Part shown: piece after piece, positions 9,019 to 15,946 of the stretch
Layout: each line of letters begins with the position of its first letter
Position numbering within the stretch: the first letter of the stretch is position 1
Origin: Rhizobium sp. RU20A
Lineage (GTDB): Bacteria; Pseudomonadota; Alphaproteobacteria; Rhizobiales; Rhizobiaceae
Assembly (NCBI RefSeq): GCF_900155885.1
Contig: NZ_FTMB01000002.1
Location: 186,001 to 250,000 of the forward strand
DNA length: 64,000 nucleotides
Reading direction: 5' to 3'
Made by a program: the position numbers and the translations under genes
The notes under the pieces: model-generated
What the model saw: the letters and a program-made list of their open reading frames with translations, nothing else
What the model was told of the DNA's origin: nothing
The model's database searches: none

Positions 9019-9210
9019 ATGTCACTGAAGCCAGGCATTGTGGAAGCTTTGGAAGCTCTAAAAGGGTCGCTGCCAAAGGAGGCAGAATACCACCTGCTCA
9101 TTTACCTTTTGGAGATGGCGCAGTTAGAGGCGCTGACGATCGAGAGCAAGGGGCGCGCTCGTTCTTCCGGTCCGCCTTCCACTGCGCTGACACCATCGAA
9201 CGGACTGTAA
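9019..9210 (+). CDS. Small hypothetical protein (63 aa)
   Basis: The ATG at 9019 lies nine bases after AAAGGGGG. The first 45 residues look like a helical protein (GIVEALEALKGSLPKEAEYHL); the tail is low-complexity. The tail overlaps the end of an opposite-strand candidate (9098-9292), so one of the two may be spurious or the pair may be convergent and overlapping. Confidence 0.4.
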   Translation: MSLKPGIVEALEALKGSLPKEAEYHLLIYLLEMAQLEALTIESKGRARSSGPPSTALTPSNGL

Positions 9211-9292
9211 GCAGTGCAGCTTCGGGCGTCTCACCAGTCCTGTAACTCTGTCGGACACGCGACATAACAAGCTTCAGCTCCGGGGCGTTCAT
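9098..9292 (-). CDS. Small hypothetical protein (64 aa), antisense overlap
   Basis: The minus-strand ATG at 9292 is preceded by AAAGGA at normal spacing, and the product (MNAPELKLVMSRVRQSYRTG, then a helical stretch) looks protein-like for its first 45 residues. It diverges from the SRAP gene, whose start is at 9386, leaving a 93-bp shared promoter region. It overlaps the tail of the plus-strand candidate at 9019-9210. Confidence 0.4.
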   Translation of the reverse strand: MNAPELKLVMSRVRQSYRTGETPEAALLTVRSMVSAQWKADRKNERAPCSRSSAPLTAPSPKGK

Positions 9293-9385
9293 CTGGGTTC
9301 CTTTAAGAGATGCAGCCGCCAATCAATGCGCTGCCTTCACGATTTGCCGCGCCTAACCTATCCTTTGGGCAATAGGGAGGCAGAC

Positions 9386-10102
9386 ATGTGCAATCTGTAC
9401 AACGTGACGACGACGCAAGAGGCGATCAGGCAGTTCACACAAGCCGCGATTGACAGCCTCGGCAACCTTGAGCCGTCTTTGGACATATACCCCGACTACA
9501 AGGCGCCAATTGTCCGCAACACGCCGAAGGGCCGCGAAATGGCAATGGTCCGTTGGGGGCTGCCTTCTTCACGAAAAGCCCTGCTGGATGCCGCTACGAA
9601 ACGTGCCGAGAAATTGCGGGCCAAGGCCAAGGACGTGGATTTCGACCACCTGCTGAGAATGGAACCGGATGGCGGAACGACGAACGTCCGCAACACGTCA
9701 AGCCAGCATTGGAAACGGTGGCTTAGTGTCGAGCACCGATGTGTCGTCCCGGTTACGCGTTTTGCCGAACCAGATCCGAAGAGCAAGGTAGACGGTGGCC
9801 GGACGCCGAATGCATGGTTTGCCCGAGACGAGAGAGAACCGTTGATGTTCTTCGCCGGCCTTTGGGTGCCGGACTGGACGAGCGTTCGAAAGGTGAAAGA
9901 AGGCGAGATCACCACAGATCTGTTTGCCTTCCTGACCACGGAGCCCAACCAGGTCGTTGCGCCGATCCATGAGAAGGCGATGCCGGTATTGCTGACTGAC
10001 CGCGAAGAAGTCGAGGCTTGGATGACGGCGCCCTGGGAAGAGGGAAAGGGCCTGCAAAGGCCGCTGCCGGCTGACAGACTGGTACAGTTACAAGCGGCCT
10101 GA
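9386..10102 (+). CDS. SRAP (SOS response-associated peptidase) family protein, YedK/HMCES-like
   Basis: The ATG at 9386 follows an AGGGAGG site and puts Cys at position 2 (MCNLYN), as required: the SRAP Cys2 is exposed after Met removal and crosslinks abasic sites in single-stranded DNA. Other family landmarks are MVRWGLP, a TTNVRNTSS segment in place of NARAET, a RCVVPVTRFAEP segment carrying the Glu, and the catalytic His in PIHEKAMPVLL. At 238 residues it is the usual length. It would protect or process abasic-site-containing ssDNA. In this element it may help replication or escape from DNA damage; that role is inferred. Confidence 0.9.
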   Translation: MCNLYNVTTTQEAIRQFTQAAIDSLGNLEPSLDIYPDYKAPIVRNTPKGREMAMVRWGLPSSRKALLDAATKRAEKLRAKAKDVDFDHLLRMEPDGGTTNVRNTSSQHWKRWLSVEHRCVVPVTRFAEPDPKSKVDGGRTPNAWFARDEREPLMFFAGLWVPDWTSVRKVKEGEITTDLFAFLTTEPNQVVAPIHEKAMPVLLTDREEVEAWMTAPWEEGKGLQRPLPADRLVQLQAA

Positions 10103-10212
10103 CGGACCGGGGGTACTCGCGTTCCGACTTAAGGTTGGAATTCGGCTCTTCTATAAATGGTTGAGCCGTGTTTCACTAGATCCCGTGAATGCCAATCGGG
10201 AGTATTGAAACT

Positions 10213-10464
10213 ATGCCTTATACTGCTGAGTTCTTTCGCGGAAACGCAATGTATTTCAAACGCGCTATCGACACCCTGGCTGACTTTAGCAAGGGCGAAT
10301 ATGTTTTTGTGGGCGGAAAATCCTACGTGATTTCTGAGACAGCTATAGCGCTTCTTTCCGACAGTGCGAGTGTCAAGCGCATTCGTTTGGAAGCCCCGAC
10401 AAGGTCTCTCGCCGACGACAGTTTCCTAGCTGTCCCCCCAGGAACTCTGGAAATTGCGGAATAG
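10213..10464 (+). CDS. Hypothetical protein (83 aa)
   Basis: An isolated small gene. The ATG at 10213 has GGGAG ten bases upstream; an in-frame ATG at 10189 has no such site. The product MPYTAEFFRGNAMYFKRAID and following looks like a small globular alpha/beta protein. No family recognised, no membrane segment. Confidence 0.5.
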   Translation: MPYTAEFFRGNAMYFKRAIDTLADFSKGEYVFVGGKSYVISETAIALLSDSASVKRIRLEAPTRSLADDSFLAVPPGTLEIAE

Positions 10465-10645
10465 CTCATCCTTGGGGCGCGCCGTTCGCGGTGTCTCCCT
10501 ACCATGAGCGAAACCGTGACACTCGCGTGACTTTTGACGCGCCAATCCTTCACCCGCAATTTCAGCGCTGGCGAGCCGCAGAAAACGGGGTGGACTCCAT
10601 CCACGATTGTGACAGTATCTTCTCGGGGAACTGAGGGGAAACACA

Positions 10646-11083
10646 ATGCTTGGGGAAATTACAAGGGCGCGGATCGCGCTCGCAGCTTCGCTGTGCCTGA
10701 TTTTAGCCGGTTGCACGACAACAGAGGCAGAACTTCAAAAGAACCCAAAGGGCGTGAGCAAGGCCGCGCTCTGTCGGACGTTTGTTGAGACGCCAGATCA
10801 GTATCTGCGCGGTCAGGTCGCCGCAGAACTGGTGCGACGCAAAATCGAGCCGATGTCTTGTTTCGACATGGTTCAGCAGCAGAACCAAGCCGCTGCCGCG
10901 CTGGTTGCAGTGGCGCTTGTCGGAACAGCGGTAGCTGTGTGCGCCAACAACAATTGCGGGGGCACCAGCTATCCGAGCTATACGCCGTCATATCAGGGGA
11001 ACTGCCAATACGAGTGGCAATATGATGCTGCGGGTCGTCGCTGTGGACGCAGGGCCGCGTCAGCGCGTCCCGGAGGATGGTAA
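10646..11083 (+). CDS. Small lipoprotein with a hydrophobic central segment
   Basis: 145 residues from an ATG preceded by AGGGGAAAC. A signal peptide ends in lipobox LAGC (acylated Cys near residue 23). After a polar domain with three more Cys there is a hydrophobic stretch (AAAALVAVALVGTAVAVCA, about 83-101), then a Tyr/Ser/Gly-rich tail. It is likely anchored in the outer or inner membrane facing the periplasm. In a prophage-type element it could be a lysogenic-conversion or superinfection protein, but no homology is recognised. Confidence 0.7.
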   Translation: MLGEITRARIALAASLCLILAGCTTTEAELQKNPKGVSKAALCRTFVETPDQYLRGQVAAELVRRKIEPMSCFDMVQQQNQAAAALVAVALVGTAVAVCANNNCGGTSYPSYTPSYQGNCQYEWQYDAAGRRCGRRAASARPGGW

Positions 11084-11140
11084 TCCGCCGAGCCGCGAGT
11101 GAATCTTTACTCATTGGCAAAGAAGGAAAGGGATCACACT

Positions 11141-11362
11141 ATGGACGCTGTACAGACCATCATCAGCAATGCCCAAACCCCAACCGGAGGCGTGTTCGTC
11201 CTTTCCGCATTGATGATAATTGGCTTTGTTCTTATTGCCCGCCGTATCGATAAGGATAGCCCTTTCGCGATACGCCTGCGACACGCGAGATCGGCATGGG
11301 TATCGATGTCCACGCGGTCACGGCTGGCGGCGATAAGCTCTGAACCAACACCTACAGTTTAA
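11141..11362 (+). CDS. Single-pass membrane protein (73 aa)
   Basis: The ATG at 11141 follows GGAAAGGG, which fits better than the in-frame upstream start at 11099. The product has one TM helix (GVFVLSALMIIGFVLIARR, about 16-34) followed by a basic cytoplasmic tail. It lies between the lipoprotein and the NYN-domain gene on the same strand, probably one transcript. Confidence 0.5.
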   Translation: MDAVQTIISNAQTPTGGVFVLSALMIIGFVLIARRIDKDSPFAIRLRHARSAWVSMSTRSRLAAISSEPTPTV

Positions 11363-11383
11363 CCGCAGGTGCCAGGAGGAACT

Positions 11384-11932
11384 ATGGACTGCGTAATTCT
11401 CGTTGATAACTCAAACATCTTCATCGAAGGTCAGAAAGCTTCAGCAGTTAGAAGGGGGCAGACGCCGACTGAGTTCGGCAAGCGACCGGCAGACCCTTCA
11501 TGGCGGATCGACTTTGCAAAACTGCTTACATTTCTTGCTGATGGTCGCAACATACATGCTGCTTTTCTTGTTGGATCGCGCCCGCCGCCGAAAGATGACG
11601 TCTGGGAGATGGCCAAAAACGGTGGCTTCGATGTGATCACACATGATCGGGATTCCCAGAACAAGGAAAAGGCGGTCGACACAGAACTCGTGGCGCAAGG
11701 TACGTTGGCTGTAGCAACCGGACCAGAGAAAGGCGTCCTAGTCATTGCATCCGGAGATCGAGACTTTATCCCGCTCGTAAACATCGCTCACAAACGCGGG
11801 TGGATTGTGGAAATGGCGGCCTTTTCAAGCTCCTTCACGGCAAGCGGTGAGATGGCAACTGCTGTTGACAGGACCCGCCCTCTCGATGGCTCACTCGATC
11901 TGATCGGTCACAATGCTTTCAAGTGGCCTTAG
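11384..11932 (+). CDS. NYN-domain (LabA/DUF88-like) putative RNase
   Basis: The ATG at 11384 follows AGGAGGAACT. The 182-residue product has the PIN-like NYN acidic cluster: ILVDNSNIF at the N-terminus (first Asp, residue 8), KAVDTELVAQG (second Asp, middle) and VIASGDRDFIPLV (third acidic site). NYN proteins are metal-dependent RNases or RNA-binding proteins. Length and spacing match a stand-alone NYN protein. It is cotranscribed with small membrane proteins in the cargo zone and could act on phage or host RNA; that role is inference. Confidence 0.85.
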   Translation: MDCVILVDNSNIFIEGQKASAVRRGQTPTEFGKRPADPSWRIDFAKLLTFLADGRNIHAAFLVGSRPPPKDDVWEMAKNGGFDVITHDRDSQNKEKAVDTELVAQGTLAVATGPEKGVLVIASGDRDFIPLVNIAHKRGWIVEMAAFSSSFTASGEMATAVDRTRPLDGSLDLIGHNAFKWP

Positions 11933-12057
11933 GTCCGAAAAGACGCCACGCCGGGCCTTTTTGTCAGCCAAATTCGGACGTAGTTGCGGCTAGTGATGAA
12001 AACGCGCCACGTGCTTTCCTTGGCCTGATTTAGGCGAGTTGGAAATCTCCGGCCGAT

Positions 12058-12357
12058 TTACTGCACGGTAGGGTGTGGCATCTCTTCAAAGAACCGGCGC
12101 CCGTCGACACCTTCGGCTGCCAGCCCCTCAAGCAAGACCGCTGCGGATCGGATGGCGTTAGCCTGCAACTGCACAAGGGACTGCACAAGCTCTGGGTCTT
12201 CCGTAAACCGTTCGATGCGATCCGCGATAGTCAAAGCTAGGGCTTGCAACGTCAGGGCTTCGACCGGCCCCACATTCTCGGGCTGGAGATCATTGACCAC
12301 ACCCACAAGCGTATCGAAGACGTGTTCCTTGTCTTCGGCCGTGCCCGTCTTCGACAT
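12058..12357 (-). CDS. Hypothetical protein (99 aa)
   Basis: A minus-strand 99-residue acidic, all-helical product (MSKTGTAEDKEHVFDTLVGV onward). The ribosome site is weak. It is convergent with the NYN gene. The alternating hydrophobic pattern (VEALTLQALALTIADRIERF) supports a real protein. No family recognised. Confidence 0.5.
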   Translation of the reverse strand: MSKTGTAEDKEHVFDTLVGVVNDLQPENVGPVEALTLQALALTIADRIERFTEDPELVQSLVQLQANAIRSAAVLLEGLAAEGVDGRRFFEEMPHPTVQ

Positions 12358-12587
12358 GTAGGCGAGGAACTGAACAAAGTCGCTCGTCTATGTGACGTTC
12401 GAATGCAAATGTCTTTTTGTGCATTCAACCTAATCAAGTTGTCTTGACTGTGCGATGTTTCGAACGTCCGTGGGTCCCATCTGGTCTGATCATGTCTCGC
12501 GAGGGGCGCTGAGCCCCGGTTCATGAAAATTTTTTGGGATTTTTTGCCGGTTTTAAGACTTGAGCATTCAACTTTTCCCGCAAACGT

Positions 12588-12914
12588 CGGGACAGTAGGG
12601 ACAAATTCAACCTTAGTAGGGACACCACAATCTTCATTTTATTCAATATGTTAATCTCAAATGGCCCTACTGTCCCTACTGTCCCTACTGGAAAAATCAT
12701 CCGTGACTACTGGAAATAAATGGTGACACAGGACACCGCCGTTCAACACTGGCTGGCCACGCACGCACACATGTACGTAATGAATTTGATTTTCACTAGG
12801 GACAGTAGGGACACCATGTGAAAACGCCCATTTTCCGCCATTAAATCAGATAGATAGGGCGTCCCTACGTCGTCAGACGCACGTAGGGTCTGTCCCTACG
12901 TGAAGTCGGGACAG
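12588..12914. repeat. Cluster of CCCTACTGT / ACAGTAGGG boxes (iteron-like)
   Basis: Copies of TAGGGACA and its complement occur at 12588-12603 (two boxes), 12617-12624, 12665-12691 (three tandem 9-bp CCCTACTGT units), 12797-12813 (two boxes), 12855-12868 (facing pair), 12880-12902 (facing pair) and 12907-12914. Both orientations occur. The 9-bp tandem period and dense clustering resemble iterons of a replication origin or a cooperative operator. It lies just downstream, on the minus strand, of a HTH gene and 3 kb from the PrimPol-helicase gene. Confidence 0.8.
12880..12902. repeat. Perfect inverted repeat within the box cluster
   Basis: Arms CACGTAGGG and CCCTACGTG, 9 bp each, separated by TCTGT. 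It is the most symmetric member of the box cluster and could be the highest-affinity site or a small hairpin. Confidence 0.8.
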
Positions 12915-12942
12915 TTGAATGGCGTGCACAACAGGACATTCG

Positions 12943-13251
12943 CTAATCCGGCAGTTTGGCTTGTCGCTTTTTCCGCGGCTCCCTTAGGCGCTGGTAAAGC
13001 GCTAGCGAATCCGCCTCGCTCCATGCGCTAGCACTTGGAGCGGATGCCGATCGGCGCACCGGCTTTGACGCTTCCAGAATTGCCTCGATATCCACAGGCA
13101 ACAGAAACATGGCCTTTCCAATCACGCGGCATGCGCCAAGTTCGCGAGCACGTTCGCGGAGCGTCCGCTCGGATATCTTGATGCCTTGCCCCTGGAGCAT
13201 GGCGACCGCAACCGCTGGAGAAATCGCGTCATCGAAAGAATGCATCCCCAT
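12943..13251 (-). CDS. Putative helix-turn-helix DNA-binding protein (102 aa)
   Basis: Residues about 8-50 (AISPAVAVAMLQGQGIKISERTLRERARELGACRVIG, followed by MFLLPVDIEAIL) read as a MerR/excisionase-type winged HTH that ends in the usual 'read value, then position' beta wing. The C-terminus is basic (REPRKKRQAKLPD), consistent with DNA binding. An in-frame ATG at 13245 (MHSFDD) is equally plausible as start. It lies between the box cluster and the XRE repressor and may bind either set of repeats. Confidence 0.6.
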   Translation of the reverse strand: MGMHSFDDAISPAVAVAMLQGQGIKISERTLRERARELGACRVIGKAMFLLPVDIEAILEASKPVRRSASAPSASAWSEADSLALYQRLREPRKKRQAKLPD

Positions 13252-13271
13252 TCTCCTATGCCGAGATTGTC

Positions 13272-13297
13272 AATCAACAAGTTGATGACCAATCAAC
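13272..13297. promoter_or_regulatory. ATCAAC/GTTGAT operator-like repeats, HTH-gene side
   Basis: Three half-sites, ATCAAC, GTTGAT and ATCAAC, lie in 26 bp just upstream of the minus-strand HTH gene at 12943-13251. They match the half-sites at 13627-13665 on the other side of the XRE repressor gene, so both are likely bound by that repressor. Confidence 0.5.
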
Positions 13298-13368
13298 CAA
13301 TTGTATTTCATATGTATTTGAGAAATTCGTACGGGAATTTATGGGCGCAGTAAAGCGCGCTTCAGCCC

Positions 13369-13608
13369 TTATAAGTGCTTGAGCCGAACGCCGCGACCGC
13401 CAGCGACCATTTCGTCTGCTGCCAAGAAAACGATGCCGGCTTCTTCCAAAGCGAACTTAATCGACTTCAACGTGGAAGCCTTGGGATCAGCGACCCCTCT
13501 CTCGATGTTGTTGAGTCCAGTTGTCGATATCCCCGCTGCCTTCGCAAGCGCAGACTGCGTAAGGCCGACGAGCGCCCGCGCCGCACGGATTTGATCTGGT
13601 TCAATCAT
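13369..13608 (-). CDS. XRE-family (cI/Cro-like) repressor
   Basis: 79 residues with a complete five-helix XRE HTH: IRAARALVGLTQSALAKAAGISTTGLNNIERGV (residues 8-40), followed by ASTLKSIKFALEEAGIVFL. This length and layout are typical of small alphaproteobacterial XRE regulators. It is transcribed divergently from the 68-residue gene at 13735, with paired operator-like repeats between them, the usual layout of a lysogeny or maintenance switch. Probably autoregulatory. Confidence 0.85.
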   Translation of the reverse strand: MIEPDQIRAARALVGLTQSALAKAAGISTTGLNNIERGVADPKASTLKSIKFALEEAGIVFLAADEMVAGGRGVRLKHL

Positions 13609-13626
13609 ACACTCACCTTAAACTCT

Positions 13627-13665
13627 GGTTGATATTTCATCAACCCTAGTTGACACATCATCAAC
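13627..13665. promoter_or_regulatory. Two inverted repeats in the divergent repressor promoter region
   Basis: GGTTGA-TATTTCA-TCAACC and GTTGA-CACATCA-TCAAC follow one another in the 126-bp gap between the XRE gene and the divergent gene. Half-site GTTGA/TCAAC with a 7-bp spacer fits dimeric XRE binding. The same half-sites recur near 13272-13297. Confidence 0.6.
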
Positions 13666-13734
13666 AGATGGTAAACCAAGTGGACTTGATAAAAATTCAA
13701 GTTACGAAAACCAACTGCTAGAGAGGCGACCGAA

Positions 13735-13941
13735 ATGATCAGCTATACGCAGTCCACCACTTGGAGCGAACAGAACCGACAGGGCCGCGAATTCGCGGAC
13801 TCAGTAATTGAGCGAATGCAGGCCGATCACAATCCCCTTCACCTCAGAGACGCCCTTACCGACCTTTTCTCTGATCGCGATCGTCGGGCCGAAGCTGTAG
13901 GGTTTGCACAGAACATTGCTGAACGGCTGATTCAGAATTGA
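13735..13941 (+). CDS. Hypothetical protein (68 aa), first gene of the rightward element operon
   Basis: The ATG at 13735 has GAGAGG upstream. The product is hydrophilic and helical (MISYTQSTTWSEQNRQGREF onward). It is the first plus-strand gene after the repressor operators and so occupies the position of a cro-like or early gene, but no HTH motif is evident. Confidence 0.6.
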   Translation: MISYTQSTTWSEQNRQGREFADSVIERMQADHNPLHLRDALTDLFSDRDRRAEAVGFAQNIAERLIQN

Positions 13942-14022
13942 TATCGTGGATCGCGGCTTACCCGGATTCTAACGGCGAGCACTGGCTGATGGCCGGTAGG
14001 ATCCGGGTGCAGGGAGATCTCA

Positions 14023-14715
14023 ATGGATGAACTAGTCATCGAACCAACAGCAGCCGGACAGGCAGTGCCGCTTCGCTATTTGGCGACGTTCGAGACGCTG
14101 GCGCCCTCATCCAGTGCACTCATTCGAGAGATCTGGAGAGAGGAATCGGAGCACAACGGTGGCAAGCGTCCTAAACTAGCCGCGGGAATACTTGAGATCG
14201 CCACCCATCTTATTGAGCACGGCATCTATGAGCAAAACAGAGAAATCGTTGAGCTTATGGTAGGCCGGGTGTCCGGTGACATAGCGGGAGCTTTGATCGC
14301 TCAACGGAAGAGAAGACAGCCGCCGAAGAGTTGGACGTTTTGGACAATCGAGCATCAACGAAGGCTGCTTTATTTACATGATGCTGTCGCGGCAGACTCT
14401 GATCCAAGACAACTTAAAAAAGCTCGATTTTATCCAGAGCTTAAACCCGACCTTCGGCGCGCGGTCGCCAAAACATTCTATTCCGAGGTGGTATTCCGCA
14501 ACAAGCAGGGCAAGGCAGCGCAGGACATCGAGCCTGTTGATGTTGCAAGCTTTAAAGACAATGCGCTTGACTCAATCATCACAAAGCTTGGGCGCCTTCT
14601 AAAGCAACGTGACGAAATTGCCCGCGGTGAAACGCCAATTCAAGCGCTGTTCTATGACTTACTCGGCGACCCGATGGGACACCTGCGTCCAGATCAGCAA
14701 TTTTTGCACAAATAG
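14023..14715 (+). CDS. Hypothetical protein (230 aa), early region of the element
   Basis: The ATG at 14023 follows GGGAG. The product is soluble, helical and charged, with no recognised motif. One stretch (ILEIATHLIEHGIYEQNREIVELMVG) is amphipathic. It sits between the switch region and the replication gene, so a role in replication or early control is possible. Its last codons form one arm of a 12-bp inverted repeat. Confidence 0.6.
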   Translation: MDELVIEPTAAGQAVPLRYLATFETLAPSSSALIREIWREESEHNGGKRPKLAAGILEIATHLIEHGIYEQNREIVELMVGRVSGDIAGALIAQRKRRQPPKSWTFWTIEHQRRLLYLHDAVAADSDPRQLKKARFYPELKPDLRRAVAKTFYSEVVFRNKQGKAAQDIEPVDVASFKDNALDSIITKLGRLLKQRDEIARGETPIQALFYDLLGDPMGHLRPDQQFLHK

Positions 14716-14737
14716 CCGTTCCGCGATTTGTGCAAAA
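14702..14737. repeat. Perfect 12-bp inverted repeat overlapping a gene end
   Basis: TTTTGCACAAAT and ATTTGTGCAAAA face each other with 12 bp between. The left arm includes the stop codon of the 230-residue gene. There is no T-tract after the right arm, so it is not an ordinary intrinsic terminator. Candidate protein-binding palindrome or attenuator. Confidence 0.65.
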
Positions 14738-14803
14738 TAACCGCTTGCGGCTAACTCTATTCAACCAGCCTAATACTACCGATCCGAACTCAAGGACAGT
14801 CCG

Positions 14804-15595
14804 ATGGTAGTAGTTACACAGATCAATCTCAGCGGCGAAACACCCGATCCGGCTCTGACACCGAGGAACAATTATTTCAACCAGAATCCCCCCAACGAAC
14901 TTCCGCGTACGTACTCGCCGTTGGGCGAACTCCCAGACCTGCTGCAGGCTCAAGCCCGTCGTTTGCAACGAGTGCGAATGCTTGCGATTGTCGACGAGGA
15001 AATCAGTCAGAACAAAACCCGCGTTGCGAAACATCAAGTTGCGATTGAACGGCGCGATCAACTGAAAGCCCATGTCGATTGCCTTCGGAACAAGAATCTT
15101 GACGCAGAAGCCTCGGCGGCGATCGCAGATATCGAATTCGACCCGACAGAAATTGACCTTCAGATCTCTGAGCACTCCTTAAATCTCATTGAAGCCGAGA
15201 AGGATGCACTGGTCGCTGGTAAGGTTATTCAGGCGCTCACGACCAAAGGGGGAGAGCTTAGCAAGAGGCGCATTCAGGCCGCGCAGGCCATGAGCAATGC
15301 CACCAGGGATTGGCTGCTGGCTCTACACAGTCACCGTGTAAACGCGGTGAGACAAAAGCTTCATGAGCTAGGCGGCGACATGGCCGCGATACTTGCGATT
15401 GAGGAGCACATCGAACTGCACCACCATGACCCGAAATACTGCCTTCGTTTTGCAGAAGCTCTTGGAAAGGCGCTTCGCCACGACTCGCCTTTGCGGCCAA
15501 CGTGGTTCGGCATCGATCGTGCATCGATATTTCCCGGTTTCTCCGCCGCGAAGGCCGCGCTTGAGAGCGACATGTCGGCCGAGGATGGCCAATGA
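14804..15595 (+). CDS. Coiled-coil hypothetical protein (263 aa)
   Basis: After a Pro/Asn-rich N-terminus of about 40 residues the protein is strongly helical and charged, with a likely coiled coil (about 50-170: LQAQARRLQRVRMLAIVDEE onward). No catalytic motif is seen. Its stop overlaps the next start (ATGA), which indicates translational coupling with the 101-residue gene before the primase. Possibly a replication accessory or DNA-binding protein. Confidence 0.6.
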   Translation: MVVVTQINLSGETPDPALTPRNNYFNQNPPNELPRTYSPLGELPDLLQAQARRLQRVRMLAIVDEEISQNKTRVAKHQVAIERRDQLKAHVDCLRNKNLDAEASAAIADIEFDPTEIDLQISEHSLNLIEAEKDALVAGKVIQALTTKGGELSKRRIQAAQAMSNATRDWLLALHSHRVNAVRQKLHELGGDMAAILAIEEHIELHHHDPKYCLRFAEALGKALRHDSPLRPTWFGIDRASIFPGFSAAKAALESDMSAEDGQ

Positions 15596-15897
15596 ACGGC
15601 CTTTCACGAATTTGGAAGGACTGGCGCCGCCACAGGGTGCGTGAGCTTCAGATGACCGGAATGCCGCGCGTGCTCGCGTCCGATCTGGCAGGACGAGAAG
15701 CCAAGGCCCGGCAGACAGCCGAAGGATTGGTAGGTCACGACCTGGCTCGCAAAGGCATGCTTATCACGAGCCTCAGGCCTGATGGCACCTACAGCATGTA
15801 CCTGAAGGCGCCAATAGAGGACATTCCTGAGGCCGACCGTAGCCGCGCGAATGCTTGGTCTGCCGCCGAAAATTTGCACTCTGCTTTTCGGCATTAA
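15592..15897 (+). CDS. Hypothetical protein (101 aa)
   Basis: It overlaps the preceding gene by four bases (ATGA) and precedes the primase gene by 49 bp. The product has a basic, Trp-rich N-terminus (RIWKDWRRHRVRELQM), which suggests nucleic-acid or membrane-surface contact. No family recognised. Confidence 0.55.
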   Translation: MNGLSRIWKDWRRHRVRELQMTGMPRVLASDLAGREAKARQTAEGLVGHDLARKGMLITSLRPDGTYSMYLKAPIEDIPEADRSRANAWSAAENLHSAFRH

Positions 15898-15946
15898 GCA
15901 TCGAAATTTGAAATCGGAAGCGCGCCATTTGGCGCCACGGTGACCA

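Larger units (their letters stand above)
12358..12942. other. 585-bp non-coding region
   Basis: No gene is supported here. It contains the box cluster listed next, two ATTCAAC half-sites near 12422 and 12566, and A+T-rich stretches. Candidate replication origin or control region of the element. Confidence 0.55.
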
